From the NCBI GenBank assembly GCA_001792895.1, contig MARA01000012.1:558001-622000 (forward strand): 64,000 bases of DNA, given 5' to 3'. A model generated the notes under the pieces. It ran no database searches and was not told the DNA's origin. It saw nothing but the letters and a program-made list of their open reading frames with translations. Position numbers and translations under genes: made by a program. Positions 22,722-34,915 of the stretch are shown here, in pieces. The stretch comes from Lentinus brumalis (taxonomy: Eukaryota; Basidiomycota; Agaricomycetes; Polyporales; Polyporaceae). The first letter of the stretch is position 1; the number at the start of each line of letters is the position of its first letter.

Positions 22722-23525
22722 CTAACCACCCCGCGCCCGCCCGCCCCGGACGCGAGCAGCAACCCCGCGTGCCTGCAGATCCCGGCTCGAGAGGTCGCCA
22801 CGCACAACGGGACGACGCGACTTCAGCGAAGACTTGAGTGGCTCACCCGACTTCTTCCGCGCGATGCTGGCGGCTAACGATTGTGGCGCAGAGAATGCGC
22901 GATTGCTTGTGCCCTCGGCGCGGATGTTGGCGGTGAGCGCGACAGAAGCCGAGGACTCGGCGAGCGGAAGCGTCTTCTTGAGGTCGTCCAGGTCGATGTG
23001 GAGGTCGACGCGAGGCGAAGACGACGCACGGGGAGTCTCGTTACCGGACATGTCTTCAGTGAAGACTGGCTGCAGGGAACGCCACACCCTTCTCAAGCTG
23101 GGATGCACTTCTCGACCTGAGGACGGCGGGCGTGGGAGTCGAGTCGGCGGGCGAACGGAAGCTTGCATCTTGGGGGTGCGGGTGCGCTTGGCACGAGGGT
23201 GCATCTGGACGTACGACTCCGAACCGCTGGACGAGCTGGACGCCTCGTCCTGAGCGGGCGGCTCCACGCGAGGGGGAGTCGGGGGTTGTACTACCAAGAC
23301 GGTGGGCACTGCGGAGGTGCCTGCCAAGGGAGCCTCCGCGGCCACGATACGGTGGATCGTCGTGGCGGGGGGCGTTGACGGTGCGGAGAGGGTGGCCAAA
23401 GTGATCGAGCGCGACGATGACGACCGACGTGGGATGCGCGGGAGGGGCGCGCCCGCACTGTTCGAGTGCCGCGTGTAGTAGTCCATGGGGGCGGCGTACG
23501 CGTGGAGGTTTAGTACCGTGTTCAT
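22722..23525 (-). pseudogene. CBM21 gene deletion derivative, U2/U3 junction
   Basis: An open frame of 267 codons runs from ATG 23525. It keeps the N-terminal Ser/Pro-rich region up to VVRGDLS and then passes through the filler into about 20 unrelated residues. The PP1-docking motif and CBM21 are missing. A one-base loss next to the HindIII-like agctt and a later compensating loss put about 45 residues in another frame before the original frame returns at DMSGNETP. Confidence 0.8.
22767..22786. other. Deletion scar filler, U2/U3
   Basis: Twenty bases, gcgtgcctgcagatcccggc, replace the 1,074-bp block. Identical filler at four junctions points to a single end-joining event that was then amplified. 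Confidence 0.85.
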
Positions 23526-23604
23526 GAGGATCGTTGTCTGTGGGGTCTGGGGGAGGGACAATCAGCACCAAGGGAAGGTTCTGCGGCTGACGCGCGGGTG
23601 ACAC

Positions 23605-23787
23605 AGCAGGGATCTCGACATTTCCGACGACCGAGGCTGACACCTTTTCGGTGATTGCAGCCGACAGGATACCTTTCGTCCATATGCGCCGTGCAAAGAG
23701 ACAAAGGGTAACCACGGGGCGCATATACCCAGACCTTTCGCGCGTCGGAGATGCGAATATCCCTGTGGTGCGACCACCACAGCGCAC
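23605..23787. other. Extra leader-intron block, U3
   Basis: About 183 bp present in U3-U6 and absent from U1 and U2, lying between gtgacac and ggggattactcac. It contains the hairpin CTGTGGTG-CGAC-CACCACAG at 23763-23782. Flanking sequence shows no obvious target duplication or long terminal inverted repeat, so it may equally be ancestral sequence lost from U1 and U2. Confidence 0.7.
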
Positions 23788-24152
23788 AGGGGATTACTCA
23801 CCTGCTTAGTGACGTCGCTTGCGGGGAGACCTTGCGAGCGCTGGGCCGAATGGTCGAAGGCGTTGAAAACGATAAGTATAGGAAAAAGGTGTCGCTGGAC
23901 GCGAGCAAAGGGACCGGGGGAGCACTGCGGAGGAAGCGACGCAGACCGAACTATAATGTATGGAGGAGAATCATTGCTGGTCAGCCGCCGCTCGCGAGAA
24001 GGACGAGAACAGAATGGAGCGATGGGGAACGGAGAGACTCACCAGAAGCCGTCAGTAGTGTTCCGGCGCAGGGGTGCGCAGACGGCAGATCCTGGGCGCG
24101 CGCGTGAGACGGCGGGTGCGCGACGGGGCAAGCGTGCTCACCAGGAGAGACA

Positions 24153-24441
24153 GTGAGCGGGCTGTCTGGGACGGCGACCTCTTGGGACACGACGGCCGGC
24201 GGGGAGGGAGGGAGGGGGCGGACGTGGGGGTCGGGTGGCAAGAGACTGGGCGAAAAAGCCGTCGAAGTGGTTCATCTCGCACGCGCGCCTAGGGGCGATG
24301 CGAACGAGCTCGCCATCAATTTCGAACACACGGCGGTCTGGGCCGAGTTCGCTCTCACACTAAAGTGGAGCCCCCTGTCCGCTGGCTCGAGGCTGCCGCT
24401 CTGGGCTGCATACTAGCTCGTCCATGTTCTCCTGAGTCCTG
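24153..24441. promoter_or_regulatory. Near-invariant core block (U3)
   Basis: The same block with T instead of C in ggttcatctcgc. The G4 run is at 24201-24234. Confidence 0.6.
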
Positions 24442-24666
24442 ATTCTGAGATATAGTCAGCCAGTCTACGCCGTCGACAGCCGTCGACGAGCTCCCGACGA
24501 GCATCGGGCTTGGTGCGCAGAAGGCCGTGCTTATCAGGACAGTCGCATCTGTGTCGCTGCTTATCGCGGTGACAGGTCCGGTTTTCCAGACGCTGCGACA
24601 CCGCAGCGGTCGTTCGATCCTCGACGCCTCGTTGCGGCGATTGGCCCACCAAGTACAGTCCAGCGG

Positions 24667-24687
24667 TGACGTAACCCAGTGACGTCA
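24667..24687. promoter_or_regulatory. Paired CRE/ATF-like sites (U3)
   Basis: The same two octamers, 5 bp apart. Confidence 0.5.
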
Positions 24688-25207
24688 GGGAATCTCATCC
24701 TCCTTCTCTGCGACTCTGAACGACACGCCGCGGTCTGACGCGACCCGCCAGAACACGTTCCTCACTCAAGACTCCAGAGTCGCGTCGCAGGGTCAACGTG
24801 TCCACCCCGCGTGACCACACCTCTTCCCATCTGCGAGCATCGTTGCCGACGATGAGGTCGCGATAGGGCGCGAGGAGAGACGCGACGCGGGACTCGTTCA
24901 CGCATGCGACGAGCACTGCAGGTGTCGGCGGCCGTCAGACTGCATCCCTCTCTCTCTGCGCCTGCTCGTCTCGCTCTCGTCTCTGCCCGCCGTCTCTCCT
25001 AGAGGCGTCTCCTCTGCCCTCTTGCATCTCGCACTGCGCAGCGTCCGTCCTGCGTCTCGCTCTCGCACGCCCTGCAGACTCCCTCTCGCACCGTCGCCCT
25101 TGTCGCAACTCACGTCCGTCCACTGCGCTACACTGCAGTACGCCGCCGCAAGTCTTCGCTTGCATCTCCCACTATCGCCGGCCATGACATAAGTACTGGA
25201 CGAACAG

Positions 25208-26703
25208 ATGCATATACGAGGTCTGTATGTACAATCATGAGTGCACCGACTGCTCACTGACTTGCATCTACAGAGTCTCGACGCGTCTGCTATAGCGCGT
25301 CTTGTCCCACTGCTTGAACGACCGCGCGCCGCGTTTCGGTACGCGATTGCCCGTCCAGCTCGCATACTCACACCGCCCTCCCCGGCATATTCCCCTGAAT
25401 CGCGTAGTCCGTGCTCTAGCTGAACGCACAAACGAATCAAACGTCTTGCAACCGACCGTCCACCATACAGGGGTGTCTATCGTGTACTATCCATACAGCA
25501 GCCACATGCTGACTGCTCCGTCCACACAGTATGTATGCACAACTACTCCAAATACATCAGCATAGTCAACACACCGCATCGCCGCGTCCTGGCGCCCCGA
25601 GTCCCGGTGCACAGCCGAAAGGCAGGTCTACGTACCAGTCACCGGCCTCCACCTGCCCGGCTCCCCTGCATACGACCCATCCGACGCCTCCATCACACGC
25701 CAGCTGAAGGAATCGCCGCCGCCAGTTTCTGTCAAGAGGAACGGGGACGGGCACGGTGAGCTCATACGTTCGCGGTCCGCAGAGGACGTCGCACTGACCT
25801 GGGGATGGTGCGTAGACGTCCAGTCCGTACAGACACGGTTGACGGCGCGGCCGACGACGACGAGGTTGCAGCGGACGACGTGGCAGTCGACAGTGGCAGC
25901 GCGGACGGTCGAGAACACCGAGGCGGTGGGATGCAGAGTGGGCAGAGAGCAGGTGAGGTGAGGAGGTGAGGAGGTGGGGAGGAGGAGAGGAGGGGAATGG
26001 AGAACGACCCCGCGTCCGCGCTGGTACTAATACCCGCCTGGCGCAGGACAAACACACCACGCGCGGTGCCTGCGCACAGGCCACCGCTCTCCCTGTTCGG
26101 TCCTGCGCAGGCACGCACCCGTTCGGGGCACATTCGCACTTCTCCGTGTCGGGTCTTGACGCTGTCTCCGTCACGGTGCCCAGTTCGGACTCGCGATGCG
26201 TGAGTACTTCCTTCTCATGCCAAGCGTCGTCCCAGATGCTGATCACGGCGCGCTGCGATCTGTATGCGCTTAGTATTTACACTTTCATTGTCGTAGTATG
26301 CAGTCCAACACACTTGTCCACATACCTGACCATGTGCTTTGCGGGACTCGGACAGCCAACGGCCGCCCTCGGAACGTAAGTATGCTCGAGGTACGTGGAG
26401 TGCGCACACCCAAGTTCCAACCCTCGGGCTCAAACCAAGCTCGATCTCGCCGGACCCGAACGACGGCTTGAATCGCGCGCAGCGTGCGTTCTCGGAGACT
26501 CGGGTTTCCAGGTGCAAATACCAGATGGACGGCCTCGTCGGCGGTCCGAACGTCACGACGACGGCGGCGGGACTCGGAAGAACGAGAACCCCAGGTATGT
26601 CTGTTCTGTCTCTTCGGCAGTTCTGCGTTCGCGGCGTGACACTCACGCTCACGGAGTTCTTTCAGGATGCATGGTCGGGTTCGTTGGCTTGGCCCAGTCA
26701 TAG
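25208..26703 (+). pseudogene. g1 region (U3)
   Basis: The same layout. The exon from about 25612 to the polypurine intron is fully open (TAERQVYVPVTG to GCRVGREQ), and the next exon reads GACAQATALPVRSCAGTHPF. The 5' part has indels. Confidence 0.35.
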
Positions 26704-26791
26704 ATGGGCTGCCCGCGGTGCGTCTGGACAGGGACGGGATGGACATGAAGACGACTCGGGCCTCTCATGTTTGCTCGAGCCTCGCGGTAGA

Positions 26792-27211
26792 ATGCACGCC
26801 CGTACCGAACACCACGACGCCTCCGCCGGCTGCTGGGACTCGGGACCACGCATCGAACGCTGCACCGTGCACGCGCCCCTCGCTCGTTGTTCGCTCGTTC
26901 ATCCATCCGTGACGCACGGTCTGGGCTTGAGGCTCGGTGTAATCCCGACTGCGCCGTGAGTGCACGCTCATATCCTGCGTCCGCTACCTTCTGACCCGTG
27001 CGCCGCTAGGCTGCAAGACTGCAGTATGTTGCAGTGGCGTCGTAGTGGTAGATTGAGCGACTCCGAGAGGAGGCAGTCTGCGGGCGGATGGACGTCCAGG
27101 ATCAAGACTCCATATCACAGAGCCCCGGACACCGGATGCACGGACGGCGGTCACCGGCTCACAGGCAATCGAGAGCGAATGCATGGTGGCTCGTGGGTGG
27201 AAGCGACGTGA
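26792..27211 (+). CDS. Putative two-exon gene g2 (U3)
   Basis: Exons 26792-26955 and 27010-27211, 121 residues, uninterrupted. Relative to U2 it lacks nine bases in exon 1, which keeps the frame and mildly favours coding. Confidence 0.35.
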
Positions 27212-27736
27212 CGTCCAGCCTCGTCGCTCGCGCTGACAGCGGCAGCAAGTCGCCAAGTTTCTCCAGGTACGTCAACGGCGTTTTGGCTCGTATGTACGGG
27301 TGCTGACAACTTGCCTCCGCCGGGAACAGATCCAGATTCCAGACGCACCGACTCGCAGCGTTGTCAGTCACGGCCGCGTCTCTGCAGCGATGTCTAGAGT
27401 GGCTCGAGGCTGCGGAGGAGAGACTTGAAGCACCCGCGGCGGCGGAGCACGCACGCGTCGCGACATTGATGCATCCAGAGCAGAGACTCGGGCCGGCTGC
27501 AGGCAGCGAACATGTCGTTCGCTTGTCGAGGTATCGAGAGGCCGGCAGAGATACTCAAGTTTGGACTCTGGTCTCGACGGTACGTCTCCGCCGCATTCGT
27601 TCATGTCGCTCGCCTTCTGATGCATGCATTGCATGCTTAGTGCGACGAAGTAGACAGGACACCGAGGGCACACAGGCGGAGGTCTACGCAATGCACAAGG
27701 TTGCTGATCTGCGTACTTCTCCGTAGCGACGTCTGA
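27088..27736 (+). CDS. Putative three-exon gene g3 (U3), alternative to g2
   Basis: Exons 27088-27266, 27330-27579 and 27641-27736 give 174 residues. It starts MDVQDQDSISQSPGHR. The middle exon reads SLQRCLEWLEAAEERLEAPA and RLGPAAGSEHVVRLSRYREA, an amphipathic, possibly coiled-coil stretch. Intron 1 has GTACGTCAAC..GTGCTGAC..GAACAG and intron 2 GTACGTCTCC..CTTCTGATG..GCTTAG. Other units keep the splice signals, but indels in exon 2 break the frame. No family recognised. Confidence 0.4.
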
Positions 27737-27972
27737 AGGTCCGACAGCACCTGGCCGTTTGAATGGACGTCACGACGAGCAGGTGATGGCGACTCTGTGG
27801 ATCCCAGAGTCGCTGCATCCGGACAGTAAGTCCTTCGCACGCTCGCGCATGTCTTGACGTTCGATCTCGTGCGGTTTACCGTTAGGCGACGACCGGATGG
27901 TTGATTGAGCCTTCGAGAAATGGAAAGACACGCTGCAGACGAGGATGCGTCCGGTCTCAAAATCGAGATCGC

Positions 27973-28312
27973 ATGCCCGAGGCACTGCCCACCAGTGACC
28001 GTGTTGCTGCTCTGATTGCAGGGCGAGACATCGAAAACAATGTCGGATCCGAGGAGCGAAGTCCGGCTCGTGCGCCGCAGGGAAGCATTGCTCGTTCATC
28101 GATGCTGCTCTGGGATGTCTCGAAAGGTATGTACTCTCGCTCTGGCGTGGGTTGGTGCAATCTCTGACATTGGTGAAGCATTACTTACTACAGGTCTAGT
28201 TCTGTATCTCCGGGATACAAGACGGCCGAGGATGCGCTACGGCGAATGTCCTCGTTGCCGTTGCATGCAGTGGGAAGACAGCTGTGTAGTCGGCAACGTT
28301 CTGGTCCCGTAG
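27973..28312 (+). CDS. Small spliced gene g4 (U3), Cys-rich C-terminus
   Basis: Exons 27973-28126 and 28194-28312 code for 90 residues. The intron has donor GTATGTACTC, a CTCTGAC branch site and acceptor TTACTACAG. The start is MPEALPTSDRVAALIAGRDI; the end contains MRYGECPRCRCMQWEDSC, a cluster of four cysteines that could bind metal. The model is the same length and indel-free in U3, U4 and U5. In U1 and U2 a different exon-1 end would give an immediate stop after the intron. Homologous exons recur about 700 bp downstream (see findings). No known family. Confidence 0.45.
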
Positions 28313-30366
28313 TAGGCAGCAAGGTGCGCTCGGAAGCTCCGAATCGAGGGACGTCTCGCCTGTCTCAGCGGTGTCTTGTTCCTTGGCGCGGTTCGTACAC
28401 ACCCGGGACAACGAACAAGACGCTTCTCGCGATGCAAGCACACCGGCTTCACGACGCAGGCGGTGCACATCTTCGCCGAGACGACGTCTGCCAGCTCGCT
28501 CGCCTCCTTCGTACAGCAAGGGTCAGGTACAGTACAAGCGCGGCTGGCGGCACATGATGTCAACTTCGCGGGACCCAGGTCTGCTGCGTGCGATGGGTGA
28601 GTTCTCCGCGCAGTCGCGCAAGTCTCCGCCGTACTCACTCGTGCGTTTGCGCCTCAGGAGACGAGTGGCGGGTGCGTACACTGCGTTGAGGCCTGAGGGT
28701 ATCGCACGACACGCTGAGGTCCCTGCGTCTTACCGTCTCGCGACCGAAACTGATTGCTGGGACCGAGGCAACGCCCAGTGGCACCGCGCTGTTGCTCGGA
28801 ATGCAGGGCGAGGCATCGAGAAATGCCGGATCCGAGAAGAGAAGCCCGGATCGTGCGCCACTGAGGAAGCGTCCCTCGTTCATCGGTGTTGCTACGGTCG
28901 AGACGGTGTGTTCGAACGGTACGTACTCTTGCTCTGGTGTGGGTTGGTGCAAGCTGTGATCTCATTGGTAAAGCGCTACATACTCACTACAGATCGAGTT
29001 TTGTATCTTCGAAGTACAAGATCGCCGAGGGCTCGGACGCACTACGACGAATGTCCTCGCGCACTTGAGTCACCGTCGCATGCAGTGGGAAGACATCTCT
29101 TTAGGGATGCGAGGGTAGGAAGCGAGATGTGCTTCGGAAGCTTCGAATCAAGGGCCTGAGCGGTGTTTTGCGTCCTTGGCGATTCGTACACTCCCGGGAC
29201 AAGACGCTTCTTGCGATCGCCTGCCGCCAGCTCCCAGACGTCTGCGTCACGGTGACATCTCCACGGCACGTATGGACGGGCATCTGGCATTGTATGCACT
29301 TGGGTGAGCGTGCGCGCATCCTGGCTGCGCTAGGAGACTCCATTCTGACGAGAGCGTCGTAGCTTGTGCTGTAAACCGTAGGCAGAAGCAATATATGTTG
29401 ATACACACGCACGGACTGCGTTGACTGCGTCCTCTCTTCCGGGCGCGGCTCGTAGAGACGTCCCGATCTCGCCATTGTATAGGCGAGCCGGATAGCAAGA
29501 GTTCGATGGTCAAGCGGCGTCCATGGTCCGGGAGAACGGTGCGTGTGTCCAGTTGAGTTCGTAGCATGAACGTTCGGACAAGTCGATCGCTGACCGCGAC
29601 TGTGTCTAGATACACGGCGACGTCTTCAACTCGCAGATATGTACGGAGGTTGCGAGATGCGACACCAGATGCTGGCTCACACGTTGTACCTGAGTAGCGG
29701 TTGTGGGAGATGCAAGGTCGACGCGTTGTGGTAAGGCCAGCAAAGGACAGGCAAAGGTGGATCTCGATATCAGGCTTTGCTTCGCAAGCTCGATACGGCT
29801 TCTTGTCCCGCGCGTACTTCGCGTCTTGAGTTGTAGCCTCATTGGCCAGTAGCGAAGGTATCTACTACACAACATGTCCCCTTTCATCTCCGTCCCGGAT
29901 ATAGACTTATCGCGGTGTAGCTCGACGTCCGCGTGAAACTGATCGTCAATGGCTAGACTCAAGGCAAGTCTCAGAAGCGAACTCCGCCTCGGCCGTCGAA
30001 TTCCCGGTTGCCGTCGACCGTTGCAATTGGCGTGAATGAGGAGCTGAGAGTGCCGCATTGGTATGTTCCTCATAGCTGGGTCTGTCTGCTCCGGACTCTG
30101 ACCAAGCGTGAAAGATACAGAATAGCTGCAGCGAGCCGATGGCGCGCTCTTCGACCTTGGCAGGCTCGCTCACAAGCGTGTGCGAATGAGATGTTCTCAT
30201 GATCCCGGGCTTCAAGACACCCGAATGTCGGACCGATCTGGTGCGTGTGACGTCGAGTATATTGTCCCTTCTGTCGCTTCTCACCGGCTTCGTGGATTGT
30301 TTGCAACCTGGCGGTCCGACGCAATCAGCCTAGCAAATTCAAGCTGTTAAGTTCGGAGTGGCCATC

Positions 30367-30656
30367 ATGTACGACTGCTCTAGTCTCTCGGACTGTCCTT
30401 GTAAGTACTGCCAGCCCAATTGGACGCTATGTAGGCCATTTCCTGGCCAGTGCACCTTTATTTCGTTGACTCCGAGACTCCCTCCAGCGCCGTTACGGCC
30501 TTACGAGCGTACCAGGTCTGGTTGAAAGCATGCGTTCACACGCAGCTTCGCCGTGACCTCGGAGGCGAAGATCGGGCGGTCAGCTCGCGAGCTGCAAAGC
30601 TTCCCAGCTGCAGAGAGGCCGTGCATGTGTGGTCTTTGGTGAGGCTACTAAGCTAG
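30367..30656 (+). CDS. Small spliced gene g8 (U3)
   Basis: The same 290-bp model, intact. Confidence 0.45.
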
Positions 30657-31151
30657 AATGTACTAGTACATGGACCTCGTGTACGAGTTGACAATGTGCT
30701 GTCCCAAGTCGCGCACTCATGTCCTATTGATATTCTTCCCCTGCCAGTCCCCTGATGATTGCAAGACCTCGCTCCCTCACCGGGACTCAATGTGAGTGCG
30801 TGTGCGTGCCTCGGCAACTATATTCGACCAAGGAATGTTCGCCCAGAGTTCGTGCAAAGAAATATGCGACTTGCTGAATGAAGCACGCGCTGTGCGCGAT
30901 GCAAGGTACCGAAGATGGAGTTGACAGGCTCTGGGTCATTGCCTTTGCTCACCTAGACACTGGACACACGTACAGTTCTGCAGTCCCAGCTTGCAATCAC
31001 ATAAATTAAGGACACCAAGGAGCATGGTGCCATGGTCCATGCCAGTAATTACGCAGCACTCCCGGTCCCGGAGATATGCCAGTGATATCCACAAGTCTAC
31101 GTCTACAGCGTGCTCGCTTCCTGTCTCGAGCCTGCTTCCAGGCAACCTTCT

Positions 31152-31192
31152 GATCACGGTCTCGTGATCGTGTCCCACGCGTCGCGACGCGT
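31152..31192. other. Dyad cluster (U3)
   Basis: The same hairpin plus 16-bp palindrome. Confidence 0.6.
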
Positions 31193-31507
31193 ACCTTCGC
31201 AAGACTCCTGGACCCGAACAATTGTCTGTCAATTTTCTACATCAGCGTGCTCATCAATGCTTCACACGAAATGTGGTTACACACGCTATAACATGCTTGC
31301 ACAGGTACAGTGCTCGGGACGCGATTTACTGATGTGGGACAGCAGCCCAGCACATGGGCCGCCGGCAAGTATCTATCTGTTTCTCTAGACTCGAAGTTGC
31401 TCGACTGACGAGGCACGCAGCCACACAGACGAGCGGAGTGAACGGCGGAGGAAGGAGACACGGGTCACCGATCGCATAACCACAGCTTGCCCGATACGGT
31501 GTTTCCC

Positions 31508-31978
31508 ATGTCAACGATCGTAACGGCCGAGGTGCACGCAACAACCCCAACTAGGATGGCCGTTAGCCACCCAAGAAGCATTCATATTACTTATTACGCC
31601 ATACCGCGAGACGTCCGAATTTCTCGATCTGGGACAAGCACGCATAGTTCCGCGGCGTGTCTTGTTTGCTCTTCCCGCCAGAACATTGCCCTGGGCGTAC
31701 CACCACGTTTCCGTCTTCCCACTCTCATCTCGCCCCCATCCTCTCCCTCTCAGCTCGACTCTGCGCTACCGCTATTGCGCTGCGCCGCTCAATCGGTACC
31801 CAGCCATCACACACATACTGTAGCGTGTCGACACGCTCTGCATTGCTCGAAGACTACATACGGTACATCTGGTGCAACTCAAGCGTCCTCGACGAGCTCG
31901 AACATACGGTACGTGTCCTGCGTCGTTCGGCATACAGACCGCGCTGACACAGGCATCTCCGACCTTCAAGTGCGATAG
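31508..31978 (+). CDS. Hypothetical ORF g7 (U3)
   Basis: The same ORF with a C-terminus shifted by a one-base loss, 156 codons. Confidence 0.3.
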   Translation: MSTIVTAEVHATTPTRMAVSHPRSIHITYYAIPRDVRISRSGTSTHSSAACLVCSSRQNIALGVPPRFRLPTLISPPSSPSQLDSALPLLRCAAQSVPSHHTHTVACRHALHCSKTTYGTSGATQASSTSSNIRYVSCVVRHTDRADTGISDLQVR

Positions 31979-32047
31979 GACGCAGCGCTTCGTCTGGACT
32001 CTACACCGCGTTCCAGAACGCGTACCAGCACGCGTTAAGACGACACG

Positions 32048-33133
32048 GTACGTGGCTCTCGATGTCCCTGTGCAGCATGAGGTCAGCATTGTGCTAATCA
32101 CCCGCGTCGTGTAGACCCGGCGCGTCATATCTCCGCCCATGTCGTGCGGCAGCGACACGACACTGCACAGCAGGTGGACCATCGTCAGGTACGTACCTGC
32201 TTGCAATGCGAGCGAGCGAACGCGTTGCTCATCGCCGATGTTCATCTTCCAGCTCCCCCCCATCCGAGGCCGCCGCATTGCTGAGCGGACAACCTCCCGA
32301 GCGTTCTCCTGCTAGTACGTACCTTTCTCTCCCTCTACGCGTGTAGCGTGCAGCGCCGGCTGACCATACTGTACGGTCATTCCACTTAGTTTCTACCTCC
32401 CAGCGTCGTCGTACTCGTCGGCTCGTGGGACGATATCTGGCGCCGGAGGTTCAGTCCTTCGTCGCGTTTACTCATCCTGCGGCCGAGGTCTACACAGCGT
32501 GCCACAGGCTGTCAATAGAGGTACGTACCTGCGCTCTTTCGCAGCCCATGCACGGCCGACTGACTGTCGACCATCGTCCCAGACGTCACCTCTGCGGTAA
32601 GCTCGCAGCCAGGCGTACCTGCGACTGCCACCGCCGGCTCGGAGACAGTGGACGCGTCCTCGTCTACTGGTACAGTCTGGTCGTCTCGGACCCACCTTCA
32701 AGCTGCTCTGACGGAGACAAGCGGTACGTACCTCGGTCTCATCCCGGCTGGACTGCACAGGCTGATAGCCATGTCATGATCAGCGTGTCTCCATACCTCG
32801 TGAGATTGTGAGCAAGACGCATGAGAAGACGGCGCGAGTAGGCAAGACGCTGCGCCGCTCCGAAGCCGTCTGGGACGCGACAAGTCCAGCGCAGAGCGTG
32901 TCTGGGGAAACTCGACGCGTCGTTGTCGCCCAGCTCACGACGAGTGGTACGTACCTTCGTGCACATCTCGTACGCGTACTGAAACGTCCAGGTCTCCCGG
33001 ACGCCGTCTCCTGCCATTCTTGGCAACCGGGCGGAGTCGCACTTGCTGTAGATGGACCGCTGTCGCAAAGTACGTACCTTTTCCCTGACGCCTCCGAGCT
33101 ACTGGCGGACTTGGCTGATGGCAAACTCTGCAG
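32048..33133 (+). pseudogene. Intron-dense region (U3)
   Basis: Same organisation, type B. The downstream intron GTGAGCATAT..GGTGCTGACATAG (about 33213-33257) is intact here and in U4 and U5 but altered in U1 and U2. Confidence 0.4.
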
Positions 33134-33743
33134 CAGCTTCAATCGCTCTCATCCAACTCCGCTGCTAGACACGCGTCTTCCGGCGAGACTGGCGAGCTCC
33201 AGAGTGTCGAAGGTGAGCATATGCATCCCGGATTCAGGCTGCCGGTGCTGACATAGATCTCGCAGAGCTGACAGATAACGCGCAGAGACAGCGCAGACGC
33301 GAGAGCAGGCGGCGCAGGTGGGAGGCGGGCAGACGGAGGCGCAGCGGTGGTGGTGGTCGAGAGTAGACTTGCGCACCTCGGAACGTGCGAAGTCGTAGAA
33401 TAGGCGCCCGCGCTCGTTTCGACGCAGAGTCCTCGAGAACGCGTTACATCGCTGCAGCGTGTGTGTACTGTACGTAGTTCGTCAATGAAACACGCTCTTC
33501 CACACCCTCTCGCTGGTCTGTTTCGCTGGGATCGCGGGCGTCGAGTTCCAGCCGCTACTGCGCGCTGTGTCCTGCCCCTCTGCTCAAGAGCCCATCCTCG
33601 CAACGTCTTCACGCTGTATGTCAGAGAACAAATATATTTGCGTCTACCTACATACACGTCTGCTACTACCAAGCCCCCCTCGAACACCCAGCCCAAGTCC
33701 CACCACGCCGCCGCCGCCGCCGTCCCCATCCCTCCCTCCCTCC

Positions 33744-34652
33744 CTAACTCCAGAGCCCCACCGTGCCTATACCCTCCAGGAAACACCCTAAGGTGAAGCT
33801 TGCATCTGGTGCATCTGCTTCGCACTCCGCTGATGGCCTAACCACCCCGCAGCCGCCGCGCCCGCCCGCCCCGGACGCGAGCAGCAACCCCGCGTGCCTG
33901 CAGATCCCGGCTCGAGAGGTCGCCACGCACAACGGGACGACGCGACTCAGCGAAGACTTGAGTGGCTCACCCGACTTCTTCCGCGCTATGCTGGCGGCTA
34001 ACGATTGTGGCGCAGAGAATGCGCGATTGCTTGTGCCCTCGGCGCGGATGTTGGCGGTGAGCGCGACAGAAGCCGAGGACTCGGCGAGCGGAAGCGTCTT
34101 CTTGAGGTCGTCCAGGTCGATGTGGAGGTCGACGCGAGGCGAAGACGACGCACGGGGAGTCTCGTTACCGGACATGTCTTCAGTGGAAGACTGGGTGGCA
34201 GGGAACGCCACACCCTTCTCAAGCTGGGATGCACTTCTCGACCTGAGGACGGCGGGCGTGGGAGTCGAGTCGGCGGGCGAACGGAAAGCTTGCATCTTGG
34301 GGGTGCGGGTGCGCTTAGCGCGAGGGTGCATCTGGACGTACGACTCCGAACCGCTGGACGAGCTGGACGCCTCGTCCTGAGCGGGCGGCTCCACGCGAGG
34401 GGGAGTCGGGGGTTGTACTACCAAGACGGTGGGCACTGCGGAGGTGCCTGCCAAGGGAGCCTCCGCGGCCACGATACGGTGGATCGTCGTGGCGGGGGGC
34501 GTTGACGGTGCGGAGAGGGTGGCCAAAGTGATCGAGCGCGACGATGACGACCGACGTGGGATGCGCGGGAGGGGCGCGCCCGCACTGTTCGAGTGCCGCG
34601 TGTAGTAGTCCATGGGGGCGGCGTACGCGTGGAGGTTTAGTACCGTGTTCAT
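33744..34652 (-). pseudogene. CBM21 gene deletion derivative, U3/U4 junction
   Basis: An open frame of 302 codons runs from ATG 34652 and is the cleanest truncated copy. It is in frame through LKKTLPLAESSAS and ARKKSGEPLKSSL. A one-base loss before the scar then shifts it into the frame that reads LLLASGAGGRGGCGVVRPSA and PDASFTLGCFLEG, the native C-terminal tail. It could express a docking-less, CBM21-less protein if transcribed. Confidence 0.8.
33892..33911. other. Deletion scar filler, U3/U4
   Basis: The same 20-base filler as at 22767. Confidence 0.85.
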
Positions 34653-34730
34653 GAGGATCGTTGTCTGTGGGTCTGGGGGAGGACAATCAGCACCAAGGGG
34701 AAGGTTCTGCGGCTGACGCGCGGGTGACAC

Positions 34731-34915
34731 AGCAGGGATCTCGACATTTCCGACGACCGAGGCTGACACCTTTTCGGTGATTGCAGCCGACAGGATACCT
34801 TTCGTCCATATGCGCCGTGCAAAGAGACAAAGGGTAACCACGGGGCGCATATACCCAGACCTTTCGCGCGTCGGAGATGCGAATATCCCTGTGGTGCGAC
34901 CACCACAGCGCACAG
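34731..34915. other. Extra leader-intron block, U4
   Basis: The same block as at 23605. In U4 the whole leader stays open in frame with the truncated CBM21-gene ORF (ORF start 35165), so intron retention would add an N-terminal extension. Confidence 0.7.

Larger units (their letters stand above)
11762..22786. repeat. Tandem unit U2
   Basis: Second copy, about 11,025 bp. It lies in the same orientation as all others. It is type B (with U3 and U5) from about 13,257 onward, but has the short leader intron of U1. Its right boundary is set at the deletion scar of the CBM21 gene. Confidence 0.95.
22787..33911. repeat. Tandem unit U3
   Basis: Third copy, about 11,125 bp, type B. It carries the extra ~183-bp leader-intron block. 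Several small spliced models (see 26792-27211, 27088-27736, 27973-28312, 30367-30656) are uninterrupted here. Confidence 0.95.

Noticed and set aside
22767..22786. Scar filler resembling a cloning polylinker (contains ctgcag, followed by ctcgag)
   Set aside because: It does not match a known polylinker order over its length, and the same filler is embedded in four natural junctions. Chance restriction sites are the simpler reading.
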